49,479 nt of DNA from Streptomyces ureilyticus (GTDB taxonomy: Bacteria > Actinomycetota > Actinomycetes > Streptomycetales > Streptomycetaceae). A program made the translations under genes and the position numbers. A model generated the notes under the pieces. It saw only the letters and a program-made list of their open reading frames with translations. It made no database searches and had not been told where the DNA came from. Below are positions 1 to 8,296 of the stretch, one piece after another; positions within the stretch are counted from its first letter, which is position 1, and each line of letters begins with the position of its first letter. The DNA lies in the NCBI RefSeq assembly GCF_011045025.1, contig NZ_JAAKZX010000055.1, positions 1 through 49,479 of the forward strand, given 5' to 3'.

Positions 1-407
1 GGGGTGTGGGGCAGGTCGACGATCAGCAGGTCGTACGTGTCTGCCGTTGCCGCGTCGCGGAGGGCGCGGAGGAGGGCGAGTTCCTCGGCGCCGGGGAGGG
101 GGGTGAGTTCCTCCGCGTCCAGGCGGGTGGCGCCGAGTAGGTCCAGGGCGGTGGCGGCCCTCTCCTGGAAGGCGAGGAGGTCTTCGCGGAAGTCCTCGCC
201 GGCGTCTGGGCGCCAGGTTGTCAGGGTCGGTTCCGCCACCGCGGGGGTTGGGCCGGTGGGCCGGCCCAGGGCGGCGCCGGGGGTGTCTGTGCGGTCTGCG
301 CTCAGGAGCAGGGTTTTTGTGCCCTGGCGGGCGGCTTGCAGTGCCGTGGCCGCGGCGATGGTGGTGCGGCCTGAGCCGCCGGGGCCGGTGATCAGGACTG
401 TGCGCAT
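1..407 (-). CDS. ArsA/ParA-like P-loop ATPase (N-terminal part, runs off window)
   Basis: The minus strand from the ATG at 407 reads an open frame that leaves the window at base 1, so only about 135 N-terminal residues are visible. It begins MRTVLITGPGGSGRTT, the position and shape of the deviant Walker A loop of ArsA/Get3/ParA ATPases, followed by a hydrophobic strand (TLLLS) and later LLIVDLPHTP, which resembles the Walker A' Asp segment. Oddly, the lysines of the usual GKGGVGKT loop are replaced (GPGGSGRT), so ATP hydrolysis may be altered. An SRPBCC protein lies upstream in the same orientation. The family call is an inference from the loop; the substrate is unknown. Confidence 0.7.
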   Translation of the reverse strand, partial: MRTVLITGPGGSGRTTIAAATALQAARQGTKTLLLSADRTDTPGAALGRPTGPTPAVAEPTLTTWRPDAGEDFREDLLAFQERAATALDLLGATRLDAEELTPLPGAEELALLRALRDAATADTYDLLIVDLPHT

Positions 408-481
408 GCGCTCCGCTCGGGGTTACTTATCGTTGAGCCTTGCTATGACTGCACCCGGTACTGGTGTGCTGTGCCCACCCT

Positions 482-512
482 CCCCCACTCTCGGCTTCGC
501 TCGAGCGGGGGG
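482..512. repeat. GC-rich inverted repeat of a kind common between Streptomyces genes
   Basis: CCCCC at 482-486 pairs with GGGGG at 507-511, around a CTC/GAG inner stem and a TCGGCTTCGC-type loop. The element lies between the SRPBCC gene and the ATPase. I recall very similar hairpins from many Streptomyces intergenic spacers, where they probably act as terminators or small dispersed repeats. The copy number here is not known. Confidence 0.5.
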
Positions 513-578
513 ACCCCCATCGCCCCGCGGAACGATTGCCCACAGCGGTAGCGGCGCGGCCGCCCACAGCGGCCGTAG

Positions 579-1022
579 CTACTCGCCGCCCGTCTCGACC
601 CTCTTCTTCAGGCCCGCCAGTGCCCTGTCGATGATGACCTTCTCTGCCTTGCGCTTGATCATGCCCAGCATGGGGATCTTGACGTCCACCGTCAGTTTGT
701 AGGTGACCTCGGTGGAGCCCGCACCCGCCGGCTTCAGGATGTAGGAGCCGTCGAGGGAGCGGAGCATCTGGGACTTGACCAGGGTCCAGGAGACCTCGTG
801 GTCGCCGGTCCAGGTGTAGGCCAGGACCTGGTCGTCCTTGATGGCGCCGGCGTCCATGACCAGGCGGACCTGCTCGGCGCGGCCCTGGTCGTCGCTGGCG
901 AGGACCTCGGCCTCCTTCACTTCGCCGGTCCAGTCCGGGTAGCGCGCGAAGTCGGCGATCACTCCCATGACGTCGGCCGGTGCCGCCTCGATCGTGATAC
1001 TCGAGCTGGTGTGTTCCGCCAT
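579..1022 (-). CDS. SRPBCC (polyketide cyclase/dehydrase-like) family protein
   Basis: 147 residues from MAEHTSSSITI, the usual length for a single START/Bet v1-type SRPBCC domain, a helix-grip fold that binds hydrophobic ligands. The N-terminal beta strand (SSSITIEAAPADVMGVI) followed by FARYPDWTGEVKEAEV is the characteristic opening of the family. The C-terminus has a long amphipathic helix (IKRKAEKVIIDRALAGLKKRVE) closing the cavity. No signal peptide is seen, so it is cytosolic. It is in the same orientation as the ArsA-like ATPase, with a 171-base spacer that holds a hairpin. The ligand cannot be inferred. A role in lipid handling is only suggested by the acyl-CoA ligase nearby. Confidence 0.8.
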   Translation of the reverse strand: MAEHTSSSITIEAAPADVMGVIADFARYPDWTGEVKEAEVLASDDQGRAEQVRLVMDAGAIKDDQVLAYTWTGDHEVSWTLVKSQMLRSLDGSYILKPAGAGSTEVTYKLTVDVKIPMLGMIKRKAEKVIIDRALAGLKKRVETGGE

Positions 1023-1169
1023 CTCCGTGGCTCCTCCAGATGCGGTCCGGACAAAGAGGGGTGTTTCTCAACGTTCCTGAGGTTCTTACCTGCGGATGCA
1101 GCGTGAAGGCTACCGCGTGACGGCAGGCCGCCTACCGCCGGGAGCCCCAGGACGTCACCACTTCGGACA

Positions 1170-1961
1170 TCACCACTCCAGAACCCACGGCTTTCCCGAT
1201 CCCGCGAAGTGCCCGACGTTGACGCACTCGGTCGCCCCCAGCCGCATCCGCCGCACCAGCGGCTGGTGGACGTGCCCGAAGAGGGAGTACCGCGGACGGG
1301 TCTTCCGAATCGCGTCCAGCAGCGCCCGACTGCCCCGTTCGAAGCGCCGCGCCACCGTGTCGTAGACGAGTTCGGGGACCTCCGGCGGGATGTGCGTACA
1401 CAGGACGTCGACCTCGCCGAGGGCCTCGATCTTGGCCGCGTACTCCTCGTCGCTGATCTCGTACGGCGTCCGCATCGGCGTGCGCAGGCCCCCGCCGACG
1501 AAGCCGAAGGTCCAGCCGCCGATCTCGACGCGCTGCCCGTCGAGCACGGTGGTGCCGGGTCCGGCGTACTCGGACCACAGGGTCGGCATGTCGACATTGC
1601 CGTACGTGGCGTATGTCGGCGTGGGGAACGCGGCGAACATCTCGGCGTACTGCTTGCGTATGGCCTTCTCGATCGCCGAGCCGCGGTCGACGCCCGCCCA
1701 GAGCCGGTTGCCGAACTCGCGCGCCTCCTCGTAGCGGCGGGCGGTGCGCAACTCGACGATGCGGTCCGCGTTCTCGGTGCCGAACAGATCGGGGAAGATG
1801 CCGCGCGAGTGGTCGGCGTAGTCGAGGAAGAGAACGAGATCGCCGAGACAGATCAGGGCGTCCGCGCCGGCGCCGGCTCTGGCCAGGTCACGGGCATTGC
1901 CATGGACATCGCTGACGACGTGGATCCGCGTCCCGGGGGTGCCGCCTTGAGTGCCTGCCAT
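1170..1961 (-). CDS. Calcineurin-like metallophosphoesterase
   Basis: 263 residues from the ATG at 1961. The N-terminus RIHVVSDVHGNARDL carries the DxH metal-binding motif, then ALICLGDLVLFLDY (GD motif), YATYGNVDMP (GN[HV]-like motif), VLCTHIPPEVPE (CTHxPP) and SLFGHVHQPLV (GHxH). This is the full set of metallophosphoesterase metal ligands, so it is probably an active di-metal phosphodiesterase or phosphatase acting in the cytosol. A longer frame opens with a TTG at 2003, but the added segment contains a TTA codon and has no family similarity, so the start at 1961 is preferred. It is transcribed divergently from the acyl-CoA ligase gene. The substrate is unknown. Confidence 0.88.
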   Translation of the reverse strand: MAGTQGGTPGTRIHVVSDVHGNARDLARAGAGADALICLGDLVLFLDYADHSRGIFPDLFGTENADRIVELRTARRYEEAREFGNRLWAGVDRGSAIEKAIRKQYAEMFAAFPTPTYATYGNVDMPTLWSEYAGPGTTVLDGQRVEIGGWTFGFVGGGLRTPMRTPYEISDEEYAAKIEALGEVDVLCTHIPPEVPELVYDTVARRFERGSRALLDAIRKTRPRYSLFGHVHQPLVRRMRLGATECVNVGHFAGSGKPWVLEW

Positions 1962-2279
1962 GGCGATCAAGGGTAAGGCTGTGGAGCAAAGGTGTGTAGA
2001 CAAGGTGTGCAGACGTGGCCGGACCTGCGGTGACTTCGCAGGGCGTCGCAGACTGGATTACGCTCGTCGGGGAAAGGGCCGGACGCGTGACGCCGTTGTG
2101 ACGCGGGGAACATCTCCCCCGGCCCCCTGTCGTAGAGGTGGTACTGACGGGTAACCTCCGGGCAGTCCCGCGTACTCAGGGTTTCAACAACTGAATCCCT
2201 GAGTGCCCGCCCGAGCCTTGGACCGCTCCGTCGCAACACACGAGGTCGTGGCGTCGGCGCCCTATGAGGAGCAGCAGTC
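1962..2279. other. Divergent intergenic region (metallophosphoesterase / fadD)
   Basis: This 318-base spacer separates two divergent genes and should carry both promoters. No coding frame with Streptomyces-like third-position bias was found in it. The clear structure is an interrupted palindrome at 2174-2204. A purine-rich Shine-Dalgarno (GAGGAG) lies near 2267 in front of the fadD TTG start. Confidence 0.6.
2174..2204. promoter_or_regulatory. Interrupted 31-bp palindrome upstream of fadD
   Basis: ACTCAGGG at 2174-2181 and CCCTGAGT at 2197-2204 are perfect 8-bp inverted arms. After one mismatch the inner TTCA/TGAA bases also pair. The site lies 76-106 bases before the fadD start, which suits an operator for a dimeric repressor or a hairpin in the leader. 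The regulator is unknown. Confidence 0.5.
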
Positions 2280-4076
2280 TTGCGCGAGTTCAGCCTTCCG
2301 GCTTTGTACGAGGTCCCTGCGGACGGCAATCTGACCGACATCGTCCGCAGAAATGCCGCGCAGCATCCGGATGTCGCGGTCATCGCCCGCAAGGTGGGCG
2401 GCAGTTGGACGGATGTCACCGCCACCGTGTTCCTCGCCGAGGTGCAGGCCGCCGCCAAGGGGCTGATCGCGTCGGGTGTGCAGCCCGGCGACCGGGTCGG
2501 CCTGATGTCCCGTACGCGCTACGAGTGGACGCTGCTGGACTTCGCGATCTGGAGCGCGGGCGCGGTCACCGTGCCGGTGTACGAGACGAGTTCGCCGGAG
2601 CAGGTCCAGTGGATCCTCGGTGACTCGGGCGCGACCGCCTGCATCGTGGAGCTGGACACCCACGCCGCGTCCGTCGAATCGGTGCGCGACCGGCTGCCCG
2701 AGCTGAAGCATGTCTTTCAGATCGAGGGCGGCGGTATCGAGGAGTTGGGCCGCGCGGGCAAGGCCGTCTCCGACGAGACGGTCGAGGAGCGCAGCTCACG
2801 CGCCAAGGCGGACGACCCGGCGACCATCGTCTACACCTCCGGAACCACCGGCCGCCCCAAGGGCTGTGTCCTCACCCACCGCAGCTTCTTCGCGGAGTGC
2901 GGCAACATCGTCGAGCGGCTGCGGCCCCTGTTCCGCACGGGCGAGTGCTCGGTCCTCCTCTTCCTGCCGCTCGCCCATGTCTTCGGGCGGCTTGTGCAGG
3001 TCGCGCCGATGATGGCGCCGATCAAGCTGGGCACCGTCCCGGACATCACGAACCTCACGGATGAACTGGCCTCGTTCCGGCCGACGTTGATCCTCGGTGT
3101 GCCGCGGGTCTTCGAGAAGGTCTACAACTCGGCGCGCGCCAAGGCGCAGGCGGACGGCAAAGGCAAGATCTTCGACAAGGCGGCGGACACGGCCATCGCG
3201 TACAGCAAGGCCCTGGACACCCCGTCGGGCCCGTCGCTCGGTCTGAAGATCAAGCACAAGACGTTCGACAAGCTCGTCTACAGCAAGCTGCGGGCCGTTC
3301 TCGGTGGCAAGGGCGAGTACGCGATCTCCGGCGGCGCCCCGCTGGGTGAGCGGCTCGGGCACTTCTTCCGCGGCATCGGCTTCACGGTCCTGGAGGGCTA
3401 CGGGCTGACAGAGTCCTGCGCGGCCACGGCCTTCAACCCCTGGGACCGGCAGAAGATCGGTACGGTCGGTCAGCCGCTGCCCGGCTCCGTGATCCGGATC
3501 GCGGACGACGGCGAGGTGCTGCTGCACGGCGAGCACCTGTTCAAGGGGTACTGGAACAACGAGGGCGCGACCGAGGAGGCGCTGGCCGACGGCTGGTTCC
3601 ACACCGGGGACATCGGCACGCTCGACGAGGACGGGTACCTCAGGATCACCGGCCGCAAGAAGGAGATCATCGTCACCGCGGGCGGCAAGAACGTCGCTCC
3701 GGCGGTGATTGAGGACCGTATCCGCGCGCATGCGCTGGTCGCGGAGTGCATGGTCGTCGGCGACGGCCGCCCGTTCGTGGGCGCGCTGGTCACCATCGAC
3801 GAGGAGTTCCTGGGGCGCTGGGCCGGCGAGCACGGCAAGCCGGAGGGTTCCACCGCGGCGTCGCTGTGCGAGGACGCGGACCTGCTGGCCGCGATCCAGT
3901 CGGCGGTCGACGACGGCAACGCCGCGGTATCGAAGGCGGAATCGGTGCGGAAGTTCCGCATTCTGTCCTCCCAGTTCACGGAGGATTCGGGCCACCTGAC
4001 GCCGTCACTGAAGCTCAAGCGGAACGTGGTGGCGAAGGACTACGCGGACGAGATCGAGGCGATCTACCAGAAGTAG
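2280..4076 (+). CDS. fadD: Long-chain fatty-acid-CoA ligase (FadD15-like)
   Basis: 598 residues from a TTG start preceded by GAGGAG about 10 bases upstream. It is an ANL-superfamily adenylating enzyme that makes acyl-AMP and then acyl-CoA from free fatty acids. The AMP-binding signature TIVYTSGTTGRPKGC lies near residue 182. EGYGLTESCAA (A5), DGWFHTGDIGTLDEDGYLRITGRKKEIIVTAGGKN (A7-A8) and the hinge Asp/Arg follow in order, and a C-terminal catalytic Lys region (LKLKRNVV) ends it. Length and architecture match bacterial FACS enzymes of about 600 aa. In mycobacteria the same gene (fadD15) sits beside the pimB' mannosyltransferase gene, as here, supporting a role in envelope lipid or fatty-acid activation. 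It is convergent with the cholesterol oxidase gene, 22 bases away. Confidence 0.93.
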   Translation: MREFSLPALYEVPADGNLTDIVRRNAAQHPDVAVIARKVGGSWTDVTATVFLAEVQAAAKGLIASGVQPGDRVGLMSRTRYEWTLLDFAIWSAGAVTVPVYETSSPEQVQWILGDSGATACIVELDTHAASVESVRDRLPELKHVFQIEGGGIEELGRAGKAVSDETVEERSSRAKADDPATIVYTSGTTGRPKGCVLTHRSFFAECGNIVERLRPLFRTGECSVLLFLPLAHVFGRLVQVAPMMAPIKLGTVPDITNLTDELASFRPTLILGVPRVFEKVYNSARAKAQADGKGKIFDKAADTAIAYSKALDTPSGPSLGLKIKHKTFDKLVYSKLRAVLGGKGEYAISGGAPLGERLGHFFRGIGFTVLEGYGLTESCAATAFNPWDRQKIGTVGQPLPGSVIRIADDGEVLLHGEHLFKGYWNNEGATEEALADGWFHTGDIGTLDEDGYLRITGRKKEIIVTAGGKNVAPAVIEDRIRAHALVAECMVVGDGRPFVGALVTIDEEFLGRWAGEHGKPEGSTAASLCEDADLLAAIQSAVDDGNAAVSKAESVRKFRILSSQFTEDSGHLTPSLKLKRNVVAKDYADEIEAIYQK

Positions 4077-4098
4077 CCCGCCCCGGTCGTACGACGGC

Positions 4099-5736
4099 TC
4101 ATGGCGCGGTGTCCTCGGCGAGGACCCGCGCCATCGTGCGTTCGGCGAGCGCGGTGATCGTCACGAGCGGGTTCACTCCGATCGAGCCGGGCACGAGCGA
4201 GCCGTCCGTGACGTACAGCTTCGAATACCCCTTCACCCGGCCGTAGTTGTCGGTCGCCCTGCCCAGCACGCAGCCGCCGAGCGGGTGGTACGTGAAGTCG
4301 TCGGCGAAGATCTTGCTGGGCGAGCCGAACAGGTCGTACCGGTAGATCGTCGAGTTCGCCGAGTTGATCCGGTCGAACAGCTTCTTGGCCATGGACACGG
4401 AGACCGCGCTCTGGGCGGCCGTCCAGCCGAGCCGCACCCCGCCGGTGCCGCTGTCGTACGAGAACGACGCCCGCTGCGGGTTCTTGGTGAGCGCCAGATA
4501 GAGGCTGACCCAGTGCTCGAGGCCCGTGGGCAGCGGGGCGATCTCGGCGAAGACCGGGTTGGCGGTGTTGGCCCAGTCGTCGATGGCCATGACGGGCATG
4601 GTGGACTGGTTGGCCCCGACGGTGTCCCACAGGTGGTTGGCCCGCCCGAGCATCACGTTCCCGTTGGTTCCCCAGCCGCTGCCGACGCTCGCGTCCAGGG
4701 CGGGAAGCGTCCCTGTCTCCCGCGCGCGGACGAGGAGTTCGGTGGTGCCGAGGCTGCCGCCGCCGAGGAAGAGGTAAGTGCAGCCGTACTGCTTGGTCTC
4801 GATGACCTTGCCGGTGGCGTCGATGCGGTCGGCGGTCAGGACGTACGTGCCGTCGGCGGCCCGCTCGATCCCGCGCACCTTCTCCAGCGTGTGGATGGTC
4901 ACGTTCCCCGTGCCCAGCGCCGATGCCAGGTACGTCTTGTCCAGGCTGCGTTTGCCGTGGTTGTTGCCGTAGATCACCTCCTGGCCGAGCGCCGACTTCG
5001 TCGCGGTGCCGGCCGCCTCGCGCTGCATGTGGCCGAAGTCGTAGACGCTCGGCACGAACGTGGTCCGCAGGCCGGTGTTCTGCGCGTGTTTGCGGGACAC
5101 TCGCGTGAACCGGTACCACTCGGTCGACTCGAACCAGGCGGGGTCGACGGAGTTGACACCGAGCACGGACCGGGCGCGCGGGAAGTACGTGCCGTACATC
5201 TCGTTCACGTCCACGGTGGGGAACTGCTCGGCGAAGTACGACCGGAGCGGGGTGACCGCCATGCCGCCGTTGACGAGGGAACCGCCCCCGACTCCCCGCC
5301 CGACGAACACGGACATGTTGGCGAAGCGCACACGGTCCAGGACGCCGGGGTACAGGCTGATGTCCCGGTTGACGACGTCCAGCCACAGGAAGGTGGCGAG
5401 CGGCGCCTCGGTGCGCGTACGGAACCACATGGACCGCTGGTCGGGGGCGGCCGTGGAGCAGAAGACCTTGCCGTCGGAGCCCGGCGTGTTCCACAGCCGG
5501 CCCATCTCGAGGACGATCGTGCGGATGCCGGCCTGACCGAGGCGGAGGGCGGCGACGGCGCCGCCGTAGCCCGAGCCGATCACGATGGCGGGAGCGTTGT
5601 CGACGGCGGCGGGTTCGGCGGCCGACGCCGACTGCAGACCGATGCGGGTGAGACCGGACGCGGCGGCGGTCTGGAGGGCGACCATGCCCAATACCTGACG
5701 TCTTGTCAGCTGATGCTGCATCAGTTTTACTGTCAT
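4099..5736 (-). CDS. choA: Secreted cholesterol oxidase (GMC flavoenzyme)
   Basis: 545 residues. The N-terminus has a Tat-type signal (LTRRQVLGMVALQ) ending near ASAAEP at about residue 42. The FAD-binding GxGxxG motif follows as AIVIGSGYGGAVAALRL. The segments GRGVGGGSLVNGGMAV, YGNNHGK, FAEIAPLP (active-site Glu), TYHPLGGCVLG (active-site His) and SIGVNPLVTITALAER (Asn of the oxygen tunnel) match the class I (non-covalent FAD) Streptomyces cholesterol oxidases, which are also about 545 aa. The family oxidises and isomerises cholesterol to cholest-4-en-3-one with release of H2O2, outside the cell. MQHQ at residue 6 is an alternative start. In other streptomycetes such enzymes also act in polyene production as 3-beta-hydroxysteroid oxidases; no polyene cluster is visible here. 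Confidence 0.93.
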   Translation of the reverse strand: MTVKLMQHQLTRRQVLGMVALQTAAASGLTRIGLQSASAAEPAAVDNAPAIVIGSGYGGAVAALRLGQAGIRTIVLEMGRLWNTPGSDGKVFCSTAAPDQRSMWFRTRTEAPLATFLWLDVVNRDISLYPGVLDRVRFANMSVFVGRGVGGGSLVNGGMAVTPLRSYFAEQFPTVDVNEMYGTYFPRARSVLGVNSVDPAWFESTEWYRFTRVSRKHAQNTGLRTTFVPSVYDFGHMQREAAGTATKSALGQEVIYGNNHGKRSLDKTYLASALGTGNVTIHTLEKVRGIERAADGTYVLTADRIDATGKVIETKQYGCTYLFLGGGSLGTTELLVRARETGTLPALDASVGSGWGTNGNVMLGRANHLWDTVGANQSTMPVMAIDDWANTANPVFAEIAPLPTGLEHWVSLYLALTKNPQRASFSYDSGTGGVRLGWTAAQSAVSVSMAKKLFDRINSANSTIYRYDLFGSPSKIFADDFTYHPLGGCVLGRATDNYGRVKGYSKLYVTDGSLVPGSIGVNPLVTITALAERTMARVLAEDTAP

Positions 5737-5780
5737 GTGCGCAGCATGTGCGGATTATCCGGTTCCGCCTAGGTCTCGCG

Positions 5781-6923
5781 CTACAGCAGTGTCCGCAATT
5801 TCTCCGCCAGCAGATCCCAGCGCCACGTCTCCTCGACCCACTGCCGGCCCCGCTCCCCCATCCGGCGGCGGAGTTCCGCGTCGCCGAGGAGGGTGGTGAT
5901 GCGGTCGGCTGCCGCCTCGGGGGAACCGCCGCGGACGACCCAGCCCGTCTCGCCGTCCAGCACCGCGTCCGGCGCACCGCCGGAGTCACCGGCGACGACC
6001 GGCAGGCCCGTCGCGGAGGCCTCCAGATAGACGATGCCCAGGCCCTCCACGTCGAGGCCGCCCCGTCGGGTCCGGCAGGGCATCGCGAAGACGTCGCCCG
6101 CGCCGAAGTGGGCGGGCAGCTCGGACCAGGGCACGGCGCCGGTGAAGTGCACGGAGTCGGCGACCCCGGTCTCGTACGCGAGCTTGCGCAGCTCCTTCTC
6201 GTACGGTCCGCCGCCGACGATGAGCAGGACGGTGTCCGGCTCTTTCGCGAGGATGCGCGGCATGGCGAGGATAAGCGTGTCCTGGCCCTTGCGCCGGACG
6301 AGCCGCGAGACGCAGACGACGACCGGGCGGTCCGCGAGGCCGAGGCGGGCCCGTACGGCGTCTCCCCCCGAACCGGGGTGAAAGGTCTTCTCGTCGACAC
6401 CGGGCGGCAGTTGGACCATACGGCCCGCCGCCTCGGCCGTCAGCGCGGCGGCGATCCGTGAGCGGGTGTACTCGCCGAGGTAGGTGATCGTGTCCGTGGA
6501 CTCGCCGATACGGCGCAGGAGTTGGCGTGAGGCGGGCAGCTGGGCCCAGCCTGCCTCGTGGCCGTGCGTGGTGGCGACGAGGCGCTCGGCGCCGGCTTTG
6601 CGCAGTGCGGGTACCATCAGGCCGAGCGGGGCCGCCGCGCCGAACCACACCGACGTGCAGCCGTGTCCGCGCAGCAGCCCTGCGGCCCGCCGGGTGACGG
6701 CCGGCGTCGGCAGCAGCATCGTCGTGCGGTCGCGTACGACGGTGAAGGGCTGCTCGGCGTCGAAGGCGGCGGTCGCCTCGATGCCGGCGCGTCCACGTTT
6801 CCACGTGGACGCGTAGACGACGAGCTGGTCGGGGTCCAGGCGCAGCGCCATGTTGTGGAGGAAGGCCTGGATGCCGCCGGGTCTGGGCGGGAAGTCGTTG
6901 GTGACGATGAGGGTCTTGTGCAT
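5781..6923 (-). CDS. pimB: GT4 glycosyltransferase, PimB'-like mannosyltransferase
   Basis: 380 residues with a GT-B fold layout. The N-terminal Rossmann domain opens with LIVTNDFPPRPGGIQAFL, and the C-terminal nucleotide-sugar domain contains VVCVSRLVRRKGQD, VLLIVGGGPYEKEL and the E-x7-E region VEGLGIVYLEASATGLPVVAG. Length and the N-terminal motif fit PimB', which adds the second mannose (alpha-1,6) from GDP-mannose to phosphatidylinositol monomannoside at the cytosolic membrane face. The pairing with fadD matches the fadD15-pimB' neighbourhood of Mycobacterium. It is divergent from the GT87 gene. The exact acceptor in this organism is inferred, not shown. Confidence 0.85.
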   Translation of the reverse strand: MHKTLIVTNDFPPRPGGIQAFLHNMALRLDPDQLVVYASTWKRGRAGIEATAAFDAEQPFTVVRDRTTMLLPTPAVTRRAAGLLRGHGCTSVWFGAAAPLGLMVPALRKAGAERLVATTHGHEAGWAQLPASRQLLRRIGESTDTITYLGEYTRSRIAAALTAEAAGRMVQLPPGVDEKTFHPGSGGDAVRARLGLADRPVVVCVSRLVRRKGQDTLILAMPRILAKEPDTVLLIVGGGPYEKELRKLAYETGVADSVHFTGAVPWSELPAHFGAGDVFAMPCRTRRGGLDVEGLGIVYLEASATGLPVVAGDSGGAPDAVLDGETGWVVRGGSPEAAADRITTLLGDAELRRRMGERGRQWVEETWRWDLLAEKLRTLL

Positions 6924-7057
6924 CGGTTCCGACAGTAGCGGGTTGCCTCCGGCGGTTGGGTGGGGTGCCTACCGCGGGGCCGGGGAAAGAAACCCCGCCG
7001 CCAAAAACACGTCATCATGGCCATGGACGGGATCCGCACGAACGGAACTGGGTGGCC

Positions 7058-8296
7058 ATGGCGCGCGCGAGGGCGACGAGTACGTACGGGCTGCTCGCGG
7101 TGTGGACCCTGACCAGAATCCTGCTGCTCGTCTTCGTCTTCAAGATGGTCGTGTTCCCGGGCCCGGACGTCACCACCGACGTCGAGGGGATCTACCAGGG
7201 CTGGTACGTCACCCTGCGCGACGGCACCTTCCCGCTGAGCGACGTGTCCTGGCAGTACCCGCCCGCCGCCGCCCTCCCGATCCTCTCCCCCGCACTGTTG
7301 CCCTCCCTCGACTACGCCTCGGCGTTCTTCGTTCTCGCCTGTCTCACCGACGGGTGCGTCCTCGCCCTCCTCTGGTACGCGGGCCGGCAGCCCGGCCAGA
7401 GCCCGCGCGGCGCCTGGGTGTGGACGCTGGGCGTCCCCCTGCTCGGCCCGACGGTGTACGCCCGCTACGACGTGATGGTGACGGCCGTCGCCGTGGCGGC
7501 GCTGCTCGCGGGCCTGCGCCGGCCACGGCTGCTGGGCGCGCTCGCGGCCTTCGGCTCGCTCCTGAAGGTATGGCCGGCGCTGCTGCTGGTGGGCACCACG
7601 AAGCGGAAGCCGTGGGCCGCCGCGGCGGTGACGGCCGTGGCGATCGCGCTGGCGTTCACCGTGACGATGCCCGGCGCGTTCGCGTTCCTGACCGCCCAGC
7701 GCGACCGGGGTACCGAGGTCGAGTCCCTCGGCGCCCTGGTCTTCCACGTCGCCCGGCACTTCGGCTGGGAGGGCGAGGTGCTGCTCAACTACGGCTCCAT
7801 GGAGTTCGTCGGCCCGTACGTCGGCGTCGTGAGCACCGCCGCGCTCATGCTGACCGTCCTCGCCTTCGGCTGGCTCCTGCTGTGGCGGCTGCGCGCCAGG
7901 CGCTTCGCGCCGCACACGCTCGCGGACGCGGCGTTCGTGGCCGTGCTCCTGTTCACGGTCACCAGCCGGGTGATCAGCCCGCAGTACCTGGTGTGGCTGA
8001 TCGGCCTCGCCGCCGTCTGTCTGATGTTCCGAGAGAGCCGGATGACTCTGCCGACTGTCCTGCTCCTTGCGGCGGCCTTCTTGACGGTCCTGGAGTTCCC
8101 CCTCTGGTTCGGCCATGTCGTGGCCAGCGACGCGCTGGGCGTCACCCTCCTCTTCCTTCGCAACGGCCTGCTGGTCGCGGCGACGGCCATCTCAGCGGTA
8201 CGCCTGTGGCGCGACACGGTGCCGCACGAGTCCCCGGCTCCGGAGCCCGGCCAGGCTCCTCCGCCCCGGACCGAGCAGCTGACTCAGCCGAGCTGA
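7058..8296 (+). CDS. GT87-type polytopic membrane mannosyltransferase
   Basis: 412 residues from the ATG at 7058. An in-frame extension back to 6956 encodes a charged, non-conserved segment and is rejected. About ten hydrophobic segments are visible (for example GLLAVWTLTRILLLVFVF, AAALPILSPALLPSL, AFVAVLLFTVTSRVISPQYLVWLIGLAAVCLMF). The first periplasmic loop carries the acidic DVTTDVEGIYQGWY stretch, and QYPPAAALPIL follows. This is the layout of DUF2029/GT87 polyprenyl-phosphomannose-dependent mannosyltransferases, which act on the outer face of the membrane. Adjacency to pimB' suggests both work on phosphatidylinositol mannosides or lipoglycans; this is inference. The C-terminus is a short Pro-rich tail. 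Confidence 0.78.
   Translation: MARARATSTYGLLAVWTLTRILLLVFVFKMVVFPGPDVTTDVEGIYQGWYVTLRDGTFPLSDVSWQYPPAAALPILSPALLPSLDYASAFFVLACLTDGCVLALLWYAGRQPGQSPRGAWVWTLGVPLLGPTVYARYDVMVTAVAVAALLAGLRRPRLLGALAAFGSLLKVWPALLLVGTTKRKPWAAAAVTAVAIALAFTVTMPGAFAFLTAQRDRGTEVESLGALVFHVARHFGWEGEVLLNYGSMEFVGPYVGVVSTAALMLTVLAFGWLLLWRLRARRFAPHTLADAAFVAVLLFTVTSRVISPQYLVWLIGLAAVCLMFRESRMTLPTVLLLAAAFLTVLEFPLWFGHVVASDALGVTLLFLRNGLLVAATAISAVRLWRDTVPHESPAPEPGQAPPPRTEQLTQPS

Noticed and set aside
1962..2003. TTG start at 2003 for the metallophosphoesterase
   Set aside because: The extra 14 codons include a TTA and no family-like sequence; the ATG at 1961 is just before the conserved RIHVVSDVHGN segment.
4064..6400. A 778-codon open frame on the minus strand across the cholesterol oxidase and PimB'-like genes
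   Set aside because: It is Arg/Pro/Ser-rich and out of frame with two genes that carry full family motifs; it is a GC-driven shadow frame.
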